64,000 bases of DNA, taken from contig JACDQD010000102.1 of NCBI GenBank assembly GCA_019843655.1, positions 8,255,501 through 8,319,500 on the forward strand. The letters run 5' to 3'. The position numbers and the translations under genes were made by a program. The notes below the pieces were generated by a model. The model was not told the origin of the DNA, did not search any database, and saw only the letters and a program-made list of their open reading frames with translations. This DNA comes from Lethocerus indicus (lineage: Eukaryota; Arthropoda; Insecta; Hemiptera; Belostomatidae). Numbering within the stretch: position 1 is the stretch's first letter; every line of letters begins with the position of its first letter. This document shows positions 1-10,880 of the stretch, one piece after another.

Positions 1-736
1 ACACCCTGAACAAAAATAGCATAACCCGAATGTAAGGCCGAAGGGGTTTATTTTCCTTTAATATTATTGTTACGAAGGCAATCCGATACTAGCACTTCCC
101 TGTATTCTGCTAACGCAGAGCCGCTAGCTACCCGGCAGACGTCCCGAACAAGTCGGTGCGCGTTGGGCGGACGAGGTTTTCGGCCGTTAAACAAAGGTAA
201 TCATTCAGCCGGTCGGTCGGGGGCGGGGGACGTATAAATATTAAATGGCCGCATCGAAGACTACCCACCCCCGCCTCGCCCGCCTTCACCGCGCTGTACA
301 GGTTAACCCCGGTTCCAATTATCAACACAAACAGATTGTGTGTACACGAGACTGGGGAGGTTCACCCGCGGGTGGGTGAGGGAAGGGGTGAGGTCGTTTA
401 CTTGAGGGGATGGTGGAACTAATCAAACTGGTGTAGCTCTCTTAGCGCCGCCCCCCACCCGCCCCACCGACCGAGGGGCAACCCCCCGTGTGGTCGAGGA
501 GATAATGCGCCGCTACCAACTTGTGTATCGCCGTCCCCAAACCGCCCCCTTATAAAACCGCTCTTTACCCCTACCTACCTTACTCCCTTGTCGAAGCAGG
601 TGCAGGCATTAGACTTCCGATCGATAAGACATTTTTTCCTATTTTATTCACCCTTAACAAAATTGGCTTTTGCTCTGGTAAAATTCATTGAAAAATTATT
701 TTTAATACATGTACTTTTAAGAGTATTAAGCACACA

Positions 737-739
<3 letters not shown>
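1..739. other. C/G-rich block then AT-rich DNA, no gene seen
   Basis: Positions 121-560 form a GC-rich, CpG-rich block with long C and G runs (around 450-490). A TATAAAA string sits at 551-557, just past the block, but no initiator-like motif follows at the expected distance, so no promoter is called. The short frames on both strands match no known protein. From 600 the sequence becomes AT-rich and runs into a TA microsatellite. Confidence 0.6.

Positions 740-803
<64 letters not shown>
740..803. repeat. (TA)n microsatellite
   Basis: A pure TA dinucleotide array of about 31 units with no interruption. Any reading frame through it (alternating Tyr-Ile) is an artefact of the repeat. Such purity suggests a young, length-variable locus. 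Confidence 0.97.
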
Positions 804-804
<1 letters not shown>

Positions 805-3800
805 ACATGCATCCTGATACGAGTTAAGTGGATGTACGGGTACATATATTTAATTAGATTTGCGAAAAAGTTAATCACTGGTTGCATAAAAACATGGAAA
901 AACGGAAATTAACTGTATATTTATTTAACGCAATAACGAACGAACACATTCGTGAGAATTATATTATTTGATGATTACGGACGAATGCCAGTAATTACAG
1001 GACAGTTCTGAACGCCAGTTTTATCTAATCCAATCGGTTCCTTATCCAAGTTTCATTAGTCGATCGCTTTATGATTCTGTTTCCGTCCAACGAATTATTA
1101 TCCCGTCGGAATTCCCTCTAATAGTTAATTGAGCGTTGTATACAGTGGCCGGCGTCGGTGGTAAACACGACCGGGGCAGGTTAATTCAACAGCCGGATCA
1201 AACGGCAAATAAGGGATTAAGCACTTTCCTCTTTGCCAAACGGCACTCTCTCACTCTCCCCATTGGTCAAGTTTGCTTTTCACCGGGCCGACGGCGGAAC
1301 TTTGTTTAAAACCGCAACCCCTGTCCGGTTATACCCTATAGACGATTCTCCCAACTCTCCATTCCTTGTTTTATTAACTATTTCAATTAAATAAGGGTCG
1401 ACTTTGAAACCAATTTTCGGAAACAATATCTATCCCTGAGTTCCGAAGAGGAGACATCAAATTAAATTCGAATCATCGAATGAAGGTTTGGTATACATCG
1501 AGATATTGCCGTAGTGATTGAATTATTTTCGATACTATAACCTTTGATAAAAATTACATGTAAGTGAGAAAAACTGGTATCGTCGCATAAATCAAGGCCC
1601 GTGGATTTGTGTCAAGAATAATTTATCAAGTTTTTAATCACCGCTCAAATTTGTATAAATCCACACTTAAGAATAGTAGATATGTCCAATTTCAAATATA
1701 TTGAAGAAGGGGCATATTATTTCATTTTTGGGCTGTAATTTTCACCTCCGTGCAATGTGACGGACATAAATCGAATCCAAAAATACATTAATCAGAGCGG
1801 ATCGGTGAGGGAGAGCTAGGAGGGAGGCGCATAGTGCAAATAAACTGTTGCTTGGGCGAGAGAGGGTGGTGATTAAGAAAGGCGGGCCGACCTTCGTGAC
1901 TATTCATGATTCCCCGCTGCCGACTAAAACACGGGGGTGGCTCGCCGGCATTATTTCTTCCCTTTCAACCCTCGTTTCGATAAACTCCTACACGCACCCA
2001 ACATATATAGAGGTCGGGAACCAACAGATATAATCAATAATTGATATATCATCAATAATGATCATGTTGACGTTATAAAATAAATTTTGCTAAAGGGCAA
2101 AGGTAGGAAAGTGTACTTGCGTTCAGAGGGGCGGGTAGAAAGGGAGGAGTCATAGCTCACCCCCCTTATATATGCTCTCTACACAAAGAACTGACAAGGT
2201 GGACATCAAAACTATGATTCTTGTGTGGGCTTATGCCCAAATTAGTTTCATTTGACGCTTTATTTTGAAACTGGAAGTATGAGAAACTAATTGATATTCG
2301 TTTTTTAATGGTTGAATTAAATCTGAAAGGAGATAAATAATTTGAGACTGAAAATGTTGGCCATCACCTTTGTATCGTCGATAGAGCTCGAGATGACGAC
2401 GACTTGGAACACGAGCCTCGAGTGATTTTTTTTCGGGGGTTAATAATCGACTGGAAATCATTTTTCGCCGGCGGCCTAAAGCTGTCGAACCCCGCACTTC
2501 GGGAGCGATGAAAAAAGTTTTTTATTACTCTTTTTTATTTGTCCGCTCTAGTTTTTAATGGCTCACAACAGACTGTCGTAACCGATTTGATTACTTGAAG
2601 CGTTTTACGAACTGCGAAAAATCAATATCGTCAAGCAGTCCACTTCGCAGTTGTGTCTGCATTGTGAATGGAGTTAAGATAATGTTCCCAGCGAAAGTAA
2701 AATTACCCAAAGTTATATATATATCTTTTAAAAAACGTGGCTTAAATTTGAAAATACGTTAGCGTTCGTCACTGTAAATTTTCTAAAGTCTTTTAGCACT
2801 AAAGAACTAGATTGAACTATTCCTATACAGTTACAGCAAGTTGTATGATATTCATTAAATACATAATTGAAAAATCTGATTATTTAAGCACGATGCAGCC
2901 CCGAACACATTTCTTCCGAAATTTGGACGAATTTTGTCCGACAATACTACTAATCTCGAATTATCGAACGCGATACATACCCGTTGGTGCAATCGGTGTT
3001 TAAATTTAAAAGCATATATGCCGGTGAAATAAATGTACAATTTCAATTTAAGGGGCTCTACAGCTTGTAACCTGTATGAAGCAGGTAAATAAAGCAGGTG
3101 TTGTCGGGGCGAGAGAACAAGAAGCGGCCGAAAGACACATGTCTAAATGTAATTGGATAGTGAGCCTGTGGCTCTGGTTCCACCCTGGGGCGGATATTAG
3201 TTATAGCCTCAAGTGGGATAATACCCGGCGCCCAGCCTTCCCGATAAGTAATTGTTTCTCGATTGCGATTCCGGGATGTGGCGGCCCTGCAAACTCATTT
3301 CGCTTTGGACTTCCAATTACCTCTCCCCCTCCGTATTCTACCCCCCGCCTCAACCCCTTTTCTTTCCTTCCTTCCTTCCCCACCATACTCCTCTCTTTTA
3401 TCAATACACCGCATCAGTTTACTCCCGCCCTTAATGTTCGGTATCATTCTACGCTTACTGCGTTTAATTAAGCTTTAATAATGTTTCGTACTGGAGAATA
3501 CGCGGCGATCTAAAGTTCATAAATCAGTTTACAGAGTTTGACGATAATGGAACTAGTGGTTTACAAAATATACACCTCAATTTTTGTCATACGACCCATT
3601 AAAACGTTTCCTCTTCGAACAGTAGTCAACTACTCGTATGTGTGAATATCGACCTGCGTAATTCACGTTTAATATAGGTTGTAAACTCTGTTATATTATC
3701 CTACTTCCCATATAAAGATTGTAACAGTACTAACAGAAACGTTAACGGGAGCTGTTACATAGGTAACGGTGAAAATATTCTAACGCTGGTATTCGTTCTG

Positions 3801-4289
3801 TAAATAAATGAGATATTAGGAATGAACTAGCAGGAGCTATACTCACATTTTTCTCTAGTTTAAAACTGTTTATTCCTTATACATAAGATATATACAATGT
3901 TGGTGTTCACAAATTTGCTGTAGGGAGATCATTTTTGTGGTCGGTAAAAAAATTGACTGAAAATTTGAGTCAGATCATGTTTATAGCGGTGCGTTTGCAG
4001 ATGTTACTCAAGTGAATTGTCATGGATAAGGTTATGAGGCGTAAAAAAACAGTTACTCCCTAACGGACTAATAAAACGACCGAATCGAATGCCGCGTCAT
4101 GTAGAGGAGCGCGTCAATACGTCAAAGGTGTTGGTTTTAAACTATTGAATTTGATGTAATTCATTGCCTTAAACTCCTAACGCGGAGTGACTAATATAAC
4201 ACCCTCTCTTCTTTAATAGATTCATAGCGAATATCGTCCCCATTTTTAACATTTCGGTAAATAAATTTAAAACAAAAAATAACGAGGAC
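804..4289. other. AT-rich non-coding stretch
   Basis: Mostly AT-rich with no recognisable gene on either strand. There is a GC-richer patch at about 1140-1330 and a C-rich one at 3190-3440. A 13-nt palindrome (atcaataattgat) lies near 2033-2045. The frame spanning 3076-3471 owes its length to the C/T-rich patch, which lacks stop codons, and has a biased Pro/Ser/Phe composition. Confidence 0.6.
3361..3381. repeat. Short (TTCC)n tract
   Basis: A short run of TTCC units inside a longer pyrimidine-rich stretch (about 3320-3410). It is low-complexity sequence with no further signal. Confidence 0.7.
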
Positions 4290-5364
4290 GGAAGGCGTGT
4301 CTAGGAAGTGTAGAGGAGGAGGGGGGTAGATACTGAGTTGGGGGTAGCCGAAAGCATTACTTGTCTACTGGCGGGAATACGTGATGCCCCAGGGGACACT
4401 GCTTGAATTCTTTATCCCCGCCGCCTGGAGGGAGTTATGGTTCTGGCTTACAACCAAATGGGGGAGGAGGCGGGGAGGTTGTAGACTCCCCTCCTGTCTA
4501 GTTTCGCAATTTACCCCCTACCCTAACTCCGCGGAGGCACGGCTTTTGTCTCACAGAGGAGAAGTCTTATTTTACATAAATATTATACGGGCCGACCCCT
4601 CAACCCCTCGGATTTGCTTCGGAAAACCGACCGCCCCCACCCTCCTATTAAATTTACATTATAAGCGAAAACGGGTGAGGGAAAGGGGGTTTAAAGGATC
4701 AAAATACAATGGTCGGCGAGGGGGCGGGGCGGTGAGGAAAACCCCTTTTGCCGAAGGGTTAATGTAATACATTAATAGTCTTCTGTGAAGGCAACGGCAG
4801 AGGGAAAGAGAGAGTCGGGGAGTTTCTGTTCGGAGTTGTATTTTGCATGAAAATTAGTGCGGAGGCGGCGGCCTCGCGTTTCCCGTATTTTCCTGCGGGG
4901 CATTTCCTTTGGCAGGCTCAGCCCCACGCTCAACTTCCCGACATCTGCAGCTCCCGAGTACACGACCCGGCTCCCCGCTGGGAGAAAACCGCCTCCGTCC
5001 CAACCCGTCATTGATAATACCCCGAAACAATACCGCTCAGACTTAATGGTATGGAACGATGATCACCGTAATCAATTGAAATTACGTGAACATGAAAGTC
5101 ACTAATCGCGTTGGCAGGACACAAGAAAAAACCTTGGGACGGTAAATATTCCACGGTGTCTGCAAGGTGGTAAATAATGAAGGCAGACTTGTTCAAATAT
5201 GTTTTACTTTCCATTAAGATAAATATTACACCACAATATCATTCAAACATAAATTCCTTGAATGTACTAGGTAAATACGTTAGATCTGACGGTAATACTA
5301 CAGGAGTTCCGTTACTAGCCCTAATTTACATTTTTAGGGCAAAAAATTTACATTTTTTTTATAG
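4290..5364. other. GC-rich, purine-rich block, no gene recognised
   Basis: The block opens with a G/A-rich segment (4290-4350), followed by GC-rich DNA to about 5010 and AT-richer DNA to 5364. A 128-codon frame (4381-4767, +) is open because G-rich sequence has few stops. Its product is rich in Arg, Gly and Trp and shows no domain I recognise. Confidence 0.5.
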
Positions 5365-5605
5365 GTGCCATACCATCTGGATTACTTTGATACGTTGCAA
5401 AATGTATTCGGATTAATCGAATCTCCAAACGGGTTTAAGACTTGTAGGAAGCTCGACGAAGCTGTACTTGAATTATCTGACTTTGGTTCCTATTACCGAC
5501 TCCTTTCTCCCGTGCGGGATCCTCAATGGCGTGGGTCCTATTATCCGGCGTACCATTGTCGGACGAGGGCTAATCCGCGTGGAGGCGGGAAGAACTTCCT
5601 CAACG
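5365..5605 (+). CDS. Candidate internal exon, unknown protein (speculative)
   Basis: A 241-nt open stretch lies between a good acceptor (T-run then atag, ending at 5364) and a good donor (ACG|GTAAGG, GT at 5606-5607). It reads in phase 0 from GTG and ends in phase 1. The first 40 or so residues have a mixed, protein-like composition starting VPYHLDYFDTLQNVFGLIES; the second half falls in a GC-rich block and is rich in Arg, Gly, Pro and Tyr. No domain, signal peptide or membrane segment is visible and I do not recognise the protein. The frame stays open past the donor to 5802. GC-rich DNA produces frames of this length by chance, so only the combination of both splice signals supports it. Its exit phase would fit the candidate exons starting at 25028 and 47828. 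Confidence 0.2.
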
Positions 5606-6003
5606 GTAAGGAGCTTTCCCCCCTCCCGCCTGTTCCGCTCGCTACGCCGGCAGGATGTCCCGTGTTCGGTAACACGGCTTTTATTCGTGGTGTGGCCGTG
5701 AGTTGGGGCGGGAGGCATTACTTCCAATCTATTAGAACCCTCCTCTTTGGATTCGTCCTGTTCGAAAAGGGAATTCAATTCAACCTTTGGGCTCGCAATT
5801 AACGGTTTATTAAGCTCCCCGAGCCGCCCCTCTCCAACCGCCCGGCAGGGTAGAGGGGAACTGTCCCCCCTCCTGCCTTCTTCTCCCGAGGCTGAACTTC
5901 TTAAAAACTCCCCAGTGCCAGAGCTAACGGCTCCGCCCCGCTCTGTAAATACCCCCCAATACGGACTCCATTCAATACCATCAACAATCGGGGCCCCAGA
6001 ATA
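5606..6003. other. Remainder of GC-rich block, no gene recognised
   Basis: GC-rich and CpG-rich to about 6003. The opposite strand is open for 185 codons (5473-6030), the longest uninterrupted frame in the window. Its translation is rich in Gly, Arg, Ser and Glu, with no domain I recognise and no clear start context. I treat it as a composition effect. Confidence 0.5.
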
Positions 6004-6529
6004 ATCGCAATTATAATTAAAGCGCGTCAATTTGTTTGCATTCCCTTTTTTGTGGAATGAAGTTACGCTTTATTGGGTTCGATTAGTTTCTTTATTAATG
6101 AAGCCGCTTTCCTCAGACAAGGTTTAACAATTTTTTCTGTTTCTTAAGGTCCCTTCAACTTTATTCCATTAGAAATATTAGCGGCGGCATATATTATGAC
6201 TTCCGCTGGACTAAAAATGCGGCAAGTCGAGATACTCGACCCGCAACACTTCGGGTATGTTCTGTCTCCTTTCGCTCATTTGGTATTTAACTCGACCGGT
6301 TTCGTTAAATGCACAGTCTATAGCAAGTACGCTGCCTAACATTGGCCATTTCCCGTCCATCCTTAGCCCTTATACACTTTTTCATTAAAAAATATTCGGC
6401 TTTTCCGTTGGGAAGTGCCTGCGTCGGATTGAGGGTCGGCAAATTTCCAGGGCCGGAAAACGGCCCCCAAAAAAACAGGATGAAGAAGAAGCCCTTTCCC
6501 TCCAGTTTCATTTTTTCCTTCTTTTTCAG
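6004..6529. other. AT-rich spacer, no gene recognised
   Basis: Mostly AT-rich. It holds a small perfect hairpin, gtcgag-ata-ctcgac (6226-6240), flanked by a further gcgg/ccgc pairing that gives a 6219-6244 stem-loop. A long pyrimidine-rich tract begins near 6490 and leads into the splice-acceptor-like site at 6529. Confidence 0.5.
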
Positions 6530-6662
6530 TGTAACGTATTCAAGAAATCGTCATGAATACATTACTGGGGGCCTTCCCTCACCTCCTCCCGGTCGCTTTC
6601 AGTTTGAACATTATTACTCAAGCAGGGATTTTCACCATTCCCCATCCCAAAAGCGGCTGTGA
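6530..6662 (+). CDS. Candidate terminal exon, unknown protein (speculative)
   Basis: The stretch is preceded by one of the better pyrimidine tracts in the window (about 6490-6526), ending in tttcag at 6529. After one leading base it is open for 43 codons to a TGA at 6660-6662. The peptide starts VTYSRNRHEYITGGLPSPPP and is rich in His, Ser, Arg and Tyr; no domain is recognised. Joined to the donor at 5605 the phase is wrong and gives an immediate stop, so the two are not parts of one simple transcript. Short open stretches like this occur by chance, and confidence is low. Confidence 0.12.
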
Positions 6663-7084
6663 ACTGTTTGTGCGGCAGATGCTTTTCCGGGAGGAAGAAG
6701 GGACGGCTTGACAATACCCGAAAATCGTATTACGAGTCCTCATAACGCCCTTGTATTGAGCATTTGGATCGCAGCCACTAACTGGACCTGTATACAAAAT
6801 CTGTAATTTATTATAACGAAAGTAATATGTTTTAGTATACTCTCCTGTCCGGTCGGAATGTTTCTTACTCTCAATACACTTGGGTATTATAATAAAAAGT
6901 ATGTTCCATTGTTCCTGATTTTTAGTGTAGTGATTATGTAGGTATTCATCCTGTACAGTCGTACTGGAAATAATTGCAAGTATCCTAAAATAGAAACTAC
7001 GATTTTGCCACCGGAATAAAATACTTTCCAATACGAAGATTTGAGTTGAAGGAAATTGTCAATTTCCTCACGGGTCGGTTTCCG
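6663..7084. other. AT-rich spacer, no gene recognised
   Basis: The minus strand is open for 137 codons (6618-7031), but the translation has no recognisable domain or start context. Nothing else is supported. Confidence 0.5.
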
Positions 7085-7535
7085 TTAAGCAGTGCATGTT
7101 TGGAAAGAGGGCCCCGGGGTGTTAATTAATTTTGGCCGAAATCCCGGTGTCGCCGTCACCGTTAGACCGGAAGACCGCAGCGGTGTGTTAATCCGGGGCC
7201 GCTAAGGCGGTCTAGCGGAGGTTTACCCGGGGCAAACAGACGGGGCCGCCGCCTACGTGTCGGTGGGAGAATCGCCGCGGCTTAGGGCTCCTCCCCGGCT
7301 CACTTAAGGGATGAAACCGGTTCACCTGTTACCCCGCACTCTTTTTCCCATTTGCCTCCCGCCCGAGGCGCACGGGGATGGCGGGGGGGGGGGTGGAGGG
7401 GCGGGCGCCAGCCAGTTCGGCTTAATCCGGTAGATTCGCGGCGGTCCACCCCCTAGGCCTTTCCCGGCACGGGGCCTCACCAAAGGGGGTCTCAATTCCC
7501 CTAATAGGGTTCTGGAGTCCCCGCCGAGGCCTGGA
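7085..7535. promoter_or_regulatory. CpG-rich island, possible regulatory element
   Basis: The densest GC-rich, CpG-rich block in the window, bounded sharply by AT-rich DNA on both sides. It contains homeodomain-like ttaattaatt (about 7122), several CCGG/GGCC strings and an 11-G run at 7383-7393. No frame here reads as a protein. Blocks like this often mark promoters or enhancers in invertebrates with sparse methylation, but the sequence shows only composition; function is inferred. Confidence 0.35.
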
Positions 7536-10440
7536 TTAAAAAAAAATTGGGCTAAAAGCTTTCCGTGATAAAATTATACCTATTATCTCCTATATGTCTT
7601 CGTACTCTCCGGTTTCTATCTACAACTAGACAGCATTCAATCGCTGAATTACAAAAAAAAATTGTAACAAACGCAATTCGGCACCGCTGAAAAATATGAT
7701 TGTATTTCCTCGGTTTAGTACAGTACGTTGACTTTACTAGAATGGTATACCGACGCTTATCGACGAACTAGCTCGAATATCAGAAATTCTGCAATTATAA
7801 GAATAAGGCGAACAAAATGAAATGGAAAAAGCGCCAGTGGATGGTTTTCTGTTCCCTCAACAAATTTCTCGAAAGAATAAGTTTATTTGGCCAGCAACTA
7901 GTTTAGGATTAAATTATTGAGTCGTTAATTTCGATCAGCACTTATAGTAGGATACAGGTTACATAACCGCCAGTCATTTATTTCATTACCTCTTTTACTG
8001 CGTTGTATTGCCTTATTTTTTATACGAAAAAAGTATGTTTGGATTACTTATTCGTCCAATTCAAACCTTCATAAATACCGCACCAAATCTAGTCTCGTCC
8101 AATTCGATCACGCCCGGAGTCATGGTATATAGGAGAAAGCAGTTGACAATTAGTTTGCCGCATCTTGGTTGGGGATAATTAGAGAGCAAGTCCATCGACA
8201 ACTACGGGCCTGCCCACCTCCCCCGTGGCGGATTCTATTTTGCATAAACCTGAAAGTTGGGCGGGGTGATGGGGACCATTTCATGTTAATAACGTTCACG
8301 CGTAGTTGCAACAGGGTACGTGACCAACTTGGCCACGTCCGAAACCAGTTTTGATATTCACCTCGAGGTCTCACGCTCTCTCCCCTATATACCGCTTGAA
8401 GCATGCACAGTCCCACTGACGATTCGGTATCGATATCCCCGCTTATCTGTATATATGTTTATGTATATTTACGTATAATGTAGATGAGGTAATATTCAGT
8501 TATGTTCTCGACCGCTGTCGTTAAAATTATTAATCACGTACCGGCGTTGCTTTCTACGATTAACCGGTACACAAAATTCGGAGCGCGTCAGAAAATAATT
8601 TAAGTGCAACCAATTTGGTCGAGAGAATCCAAGTTCGAGGTGGGAGGGGGTGAGTTTTATATAAAATAATGGTTGAAGGAGAACCGGAATCATCATTTGA
8701 GGAATGACAGGCGGAACGTCCGGTTTATGGCCGGGACATGTGTGGAACATATTTTCTGTCCCCTTACTGTCCGTCGAATCGCAGAATGAATTCTCGTCCA
8801 ATGTAAACGGCGAATACGTTTTATTCCGGTTTATATTTTACTGGAGAAATTGCGACTTGCAACAAATTATTATCTATATCAGATAATTAACACTATCTTC
8901 TGTTAAATTAGACATAAGAATTATTTTAAAATGAAAAAGAATTTTTGTAGACATTCAATAATGCGAACCGTACATAACTTTGGACTGGCTTTTAAAAAAT
9001 TAAGTAACGCTAGTATTTACCCTACAATATAATGTATGTCTATGTTTCTAATTAGAGGATGTTCATCGATGTATTGTAGGGGCCTACTATTTAAAAATAT
9101 TAAAACGGATTTGTATTAGATTTTCTGCACCAGATTTCACAGCCCGATATCATTACCGGCGATAATTTTTCAATAATTACGATAATCACATATTGAAATA
9201 ATGAGAGGAATGTTCTAAATGTTAATGCCTAAATTATTATCCCATTCAGGTCACAATAAACTGTTCTCCTTTGCGTAGGAATGATTTACAACTGAAAACC
9301 AGAGCCCATTTTACTGGTATCGTGGCATATTACAATGAACCCCTCCACACAGTCGCCGCTACTGTGACACCATGAACTTAGTTTAAGTGTCACAGATCAC
9401 TTCAGCGGTTCCATTGAGCCCTATCGAAAAGTCACCGGTAAAGGACAGCTCAATTGCTGTGGTATTCATGTAGTATGTTGAATGAATATAACTTACGGGC
9501 AAATATTTTGTCCAGTCCCAGTAAAGTTGTTTCACCCATTGTAGTACTATCACGCATTTTATAATTTATTAATTGTTTATACACAATTTGCTAACACGTA
9601 TTCAACGCGATTGAAAAATCATGGACTTATACCACTGCAGATATTAGGTATATACCTCAAGACCAAACTGTATAGTGTAGAGGTGAATAGGGCCATCGTT
9701 GGTAAATAAGCAGCTCCAGTCGCGTGTCTTCCATTACTACCAGCCGGTCGGTATCGCCTGAGCGTTTACAGCTTTATAAAGATATTATAACTCTGTAATG
9801 ACTTTTAGGTATAATCCCCTACCCTCCCATCCGACCAAAGGCATCAGTAGTTGTTGTTTCACTCTAGTTATTGTACAACTTCAATTATTCGTATACATTT
9901 TTTGCCGCCACCCCCACATTACCCCCCTCTTCCAATTTAACTTGGCCCATTAAATGATTTGGCGACAACTTTTCTTTACCGAGCGCAGGCGGGTGCGATT
10001 TTCCTAAATTGGGTTGCTCAGGAGGGGAATTTTGTATTTCTATAATAAGCAATAAATAAATTACTATCCAAGCTTATAAGGCGGAAAAAGTTTGGTGGAA
10101 TATTTTATCAGCACAAAGGGGTGGATTACATTTGCCTTCATTCGCTTCCACCAAATATTTGATTTAATCAAGATCTAGTCATTAGATTCATATAATAAAA
10201 CTTTATATAATAAACATCATATTCTCTCTAATTTAATAATAGTAGGGAATTTTAGGCAACCTTTTAGTAATAAATTATAACACAACTTGTGGCTTGTAAT
10301 GAAAGTAAAAAAAAACGCAATACTGGGGAGAAATTAAAAATATTTTGAATCAAAGCTTGTTGACTACTATTAGTAGTTATAATATTACTCTGATACTAGT
10401 TCATCGGTCTTGATATGGCTATAGGAAGACCAGAATTTGA
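7536..10440. other. AT-rich desert with one hairpin
   Basis: Almost entirely AT-rich, with short GC-richer patches near 8200-8350 and 8640-8760. Positions 8317-8338 hold a 21-nt near-perfect palindrome around cgtgaccaacttggccacg. Frames at 8496-8801 (-) and 8704-8886 (+) have no recognisable content or splice context. The hairpin at 9333-9418 is listed separately. Confidence 0.55.
9333..9418. repeat. Imperfect inverted repeat / hairpin
   Basis: The core is a perfect 9-bp stem (9362-9370 with 9387-9395) around a 16-nt loop. Outside it, ccgct at 9356-9360 can pair with agcgg at 9404-9408, and caatgaacc can pair with ggttccattg after one bulge. The fold is interrupted by asymmetric bulges, so it is weaker than a typical microRNA precursor. 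No known microRNA seed was recognised. Confidence 0.4.
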
Positions 10441-10880
10441 TGGGAGGCTGGGCGAGGTCTCCGTGTAACTAACAGGGAGTTGACCTGCATGCCAGAGTCG
10501 GGCGGGCGGAGCGGGGCTTAGCCGGCGATAAAGTGCGTTATTGAAAACAAAGCCCGGCCGGTTGCAAGAGTAACGTTTTTATTGGACGCTTGTCCGACTG
10601 TCCCTGGCCGAACCGGCTATAAATCTTTGAGGCCGCGGCCGCTATGTGTGTCACGTCCGAAATTCGGGTATGATGGCGGCGGCGGCGGCGGTGGCGGTGG
10701 AATAAAGAGAGGCAGCCGCCCTCTACCAATGTCCGCCCCCCATACCCCCCGGTATTTGAACCCCGGACCCGGGATATCGGTTATTCATATTTTATACGTC
10801 AAACCCACGGCTCAAACATCCTACGCCGCCCCAACATTCAAAAGCGTTCCTTTGGCGCAGTAGCAACGAAAAAAGCGGGC
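10441..10880. other. GC-rich block with GGC repeat
   Basis: GC-rich and CpG-rich, containing a short GGC/GGT trinucleotide run at 10674-10700 (poly-Gly or poly-Ala if translated). The 93-codon frame across it (10582-10863, +) is mostly this repeat plus Pro/Arg-rich sequence. No gene is called. Confidence 0.55.
10674..10700. repeat. (GGC)n/(GGT)n trinucleotide tract
   Basis: About nine GGN units (ggc then ggt) in a GC-rich block. A low-complexity tract. Confidence 0.85.

Noticed and set aside
540..600. TATAAAA box downstream of a C-rich block
   Set aside because: No initiator or downstream promoter element at the expected distance and no transcript-like sequence after it.
588..803. 71-codon frame ending in Tyr-Ile repeats
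   Set aside because: Most of it is the TA microsatellite.
5473..6030. 185-codon open frame on the minus strand, the longest in the window
   Set aside because: It lies in a GC-rich block with few stop codons, has no recognisable domain, start context or splice sites, and conflicts with the plus-strand splice-flanked stretch.
10735..10790. Second tRNA T-arm-like word (tttgaacc) on the minus strand
   Set aside because: The B-box contains an insertion and no A-box or terminator is found at proper spacing.
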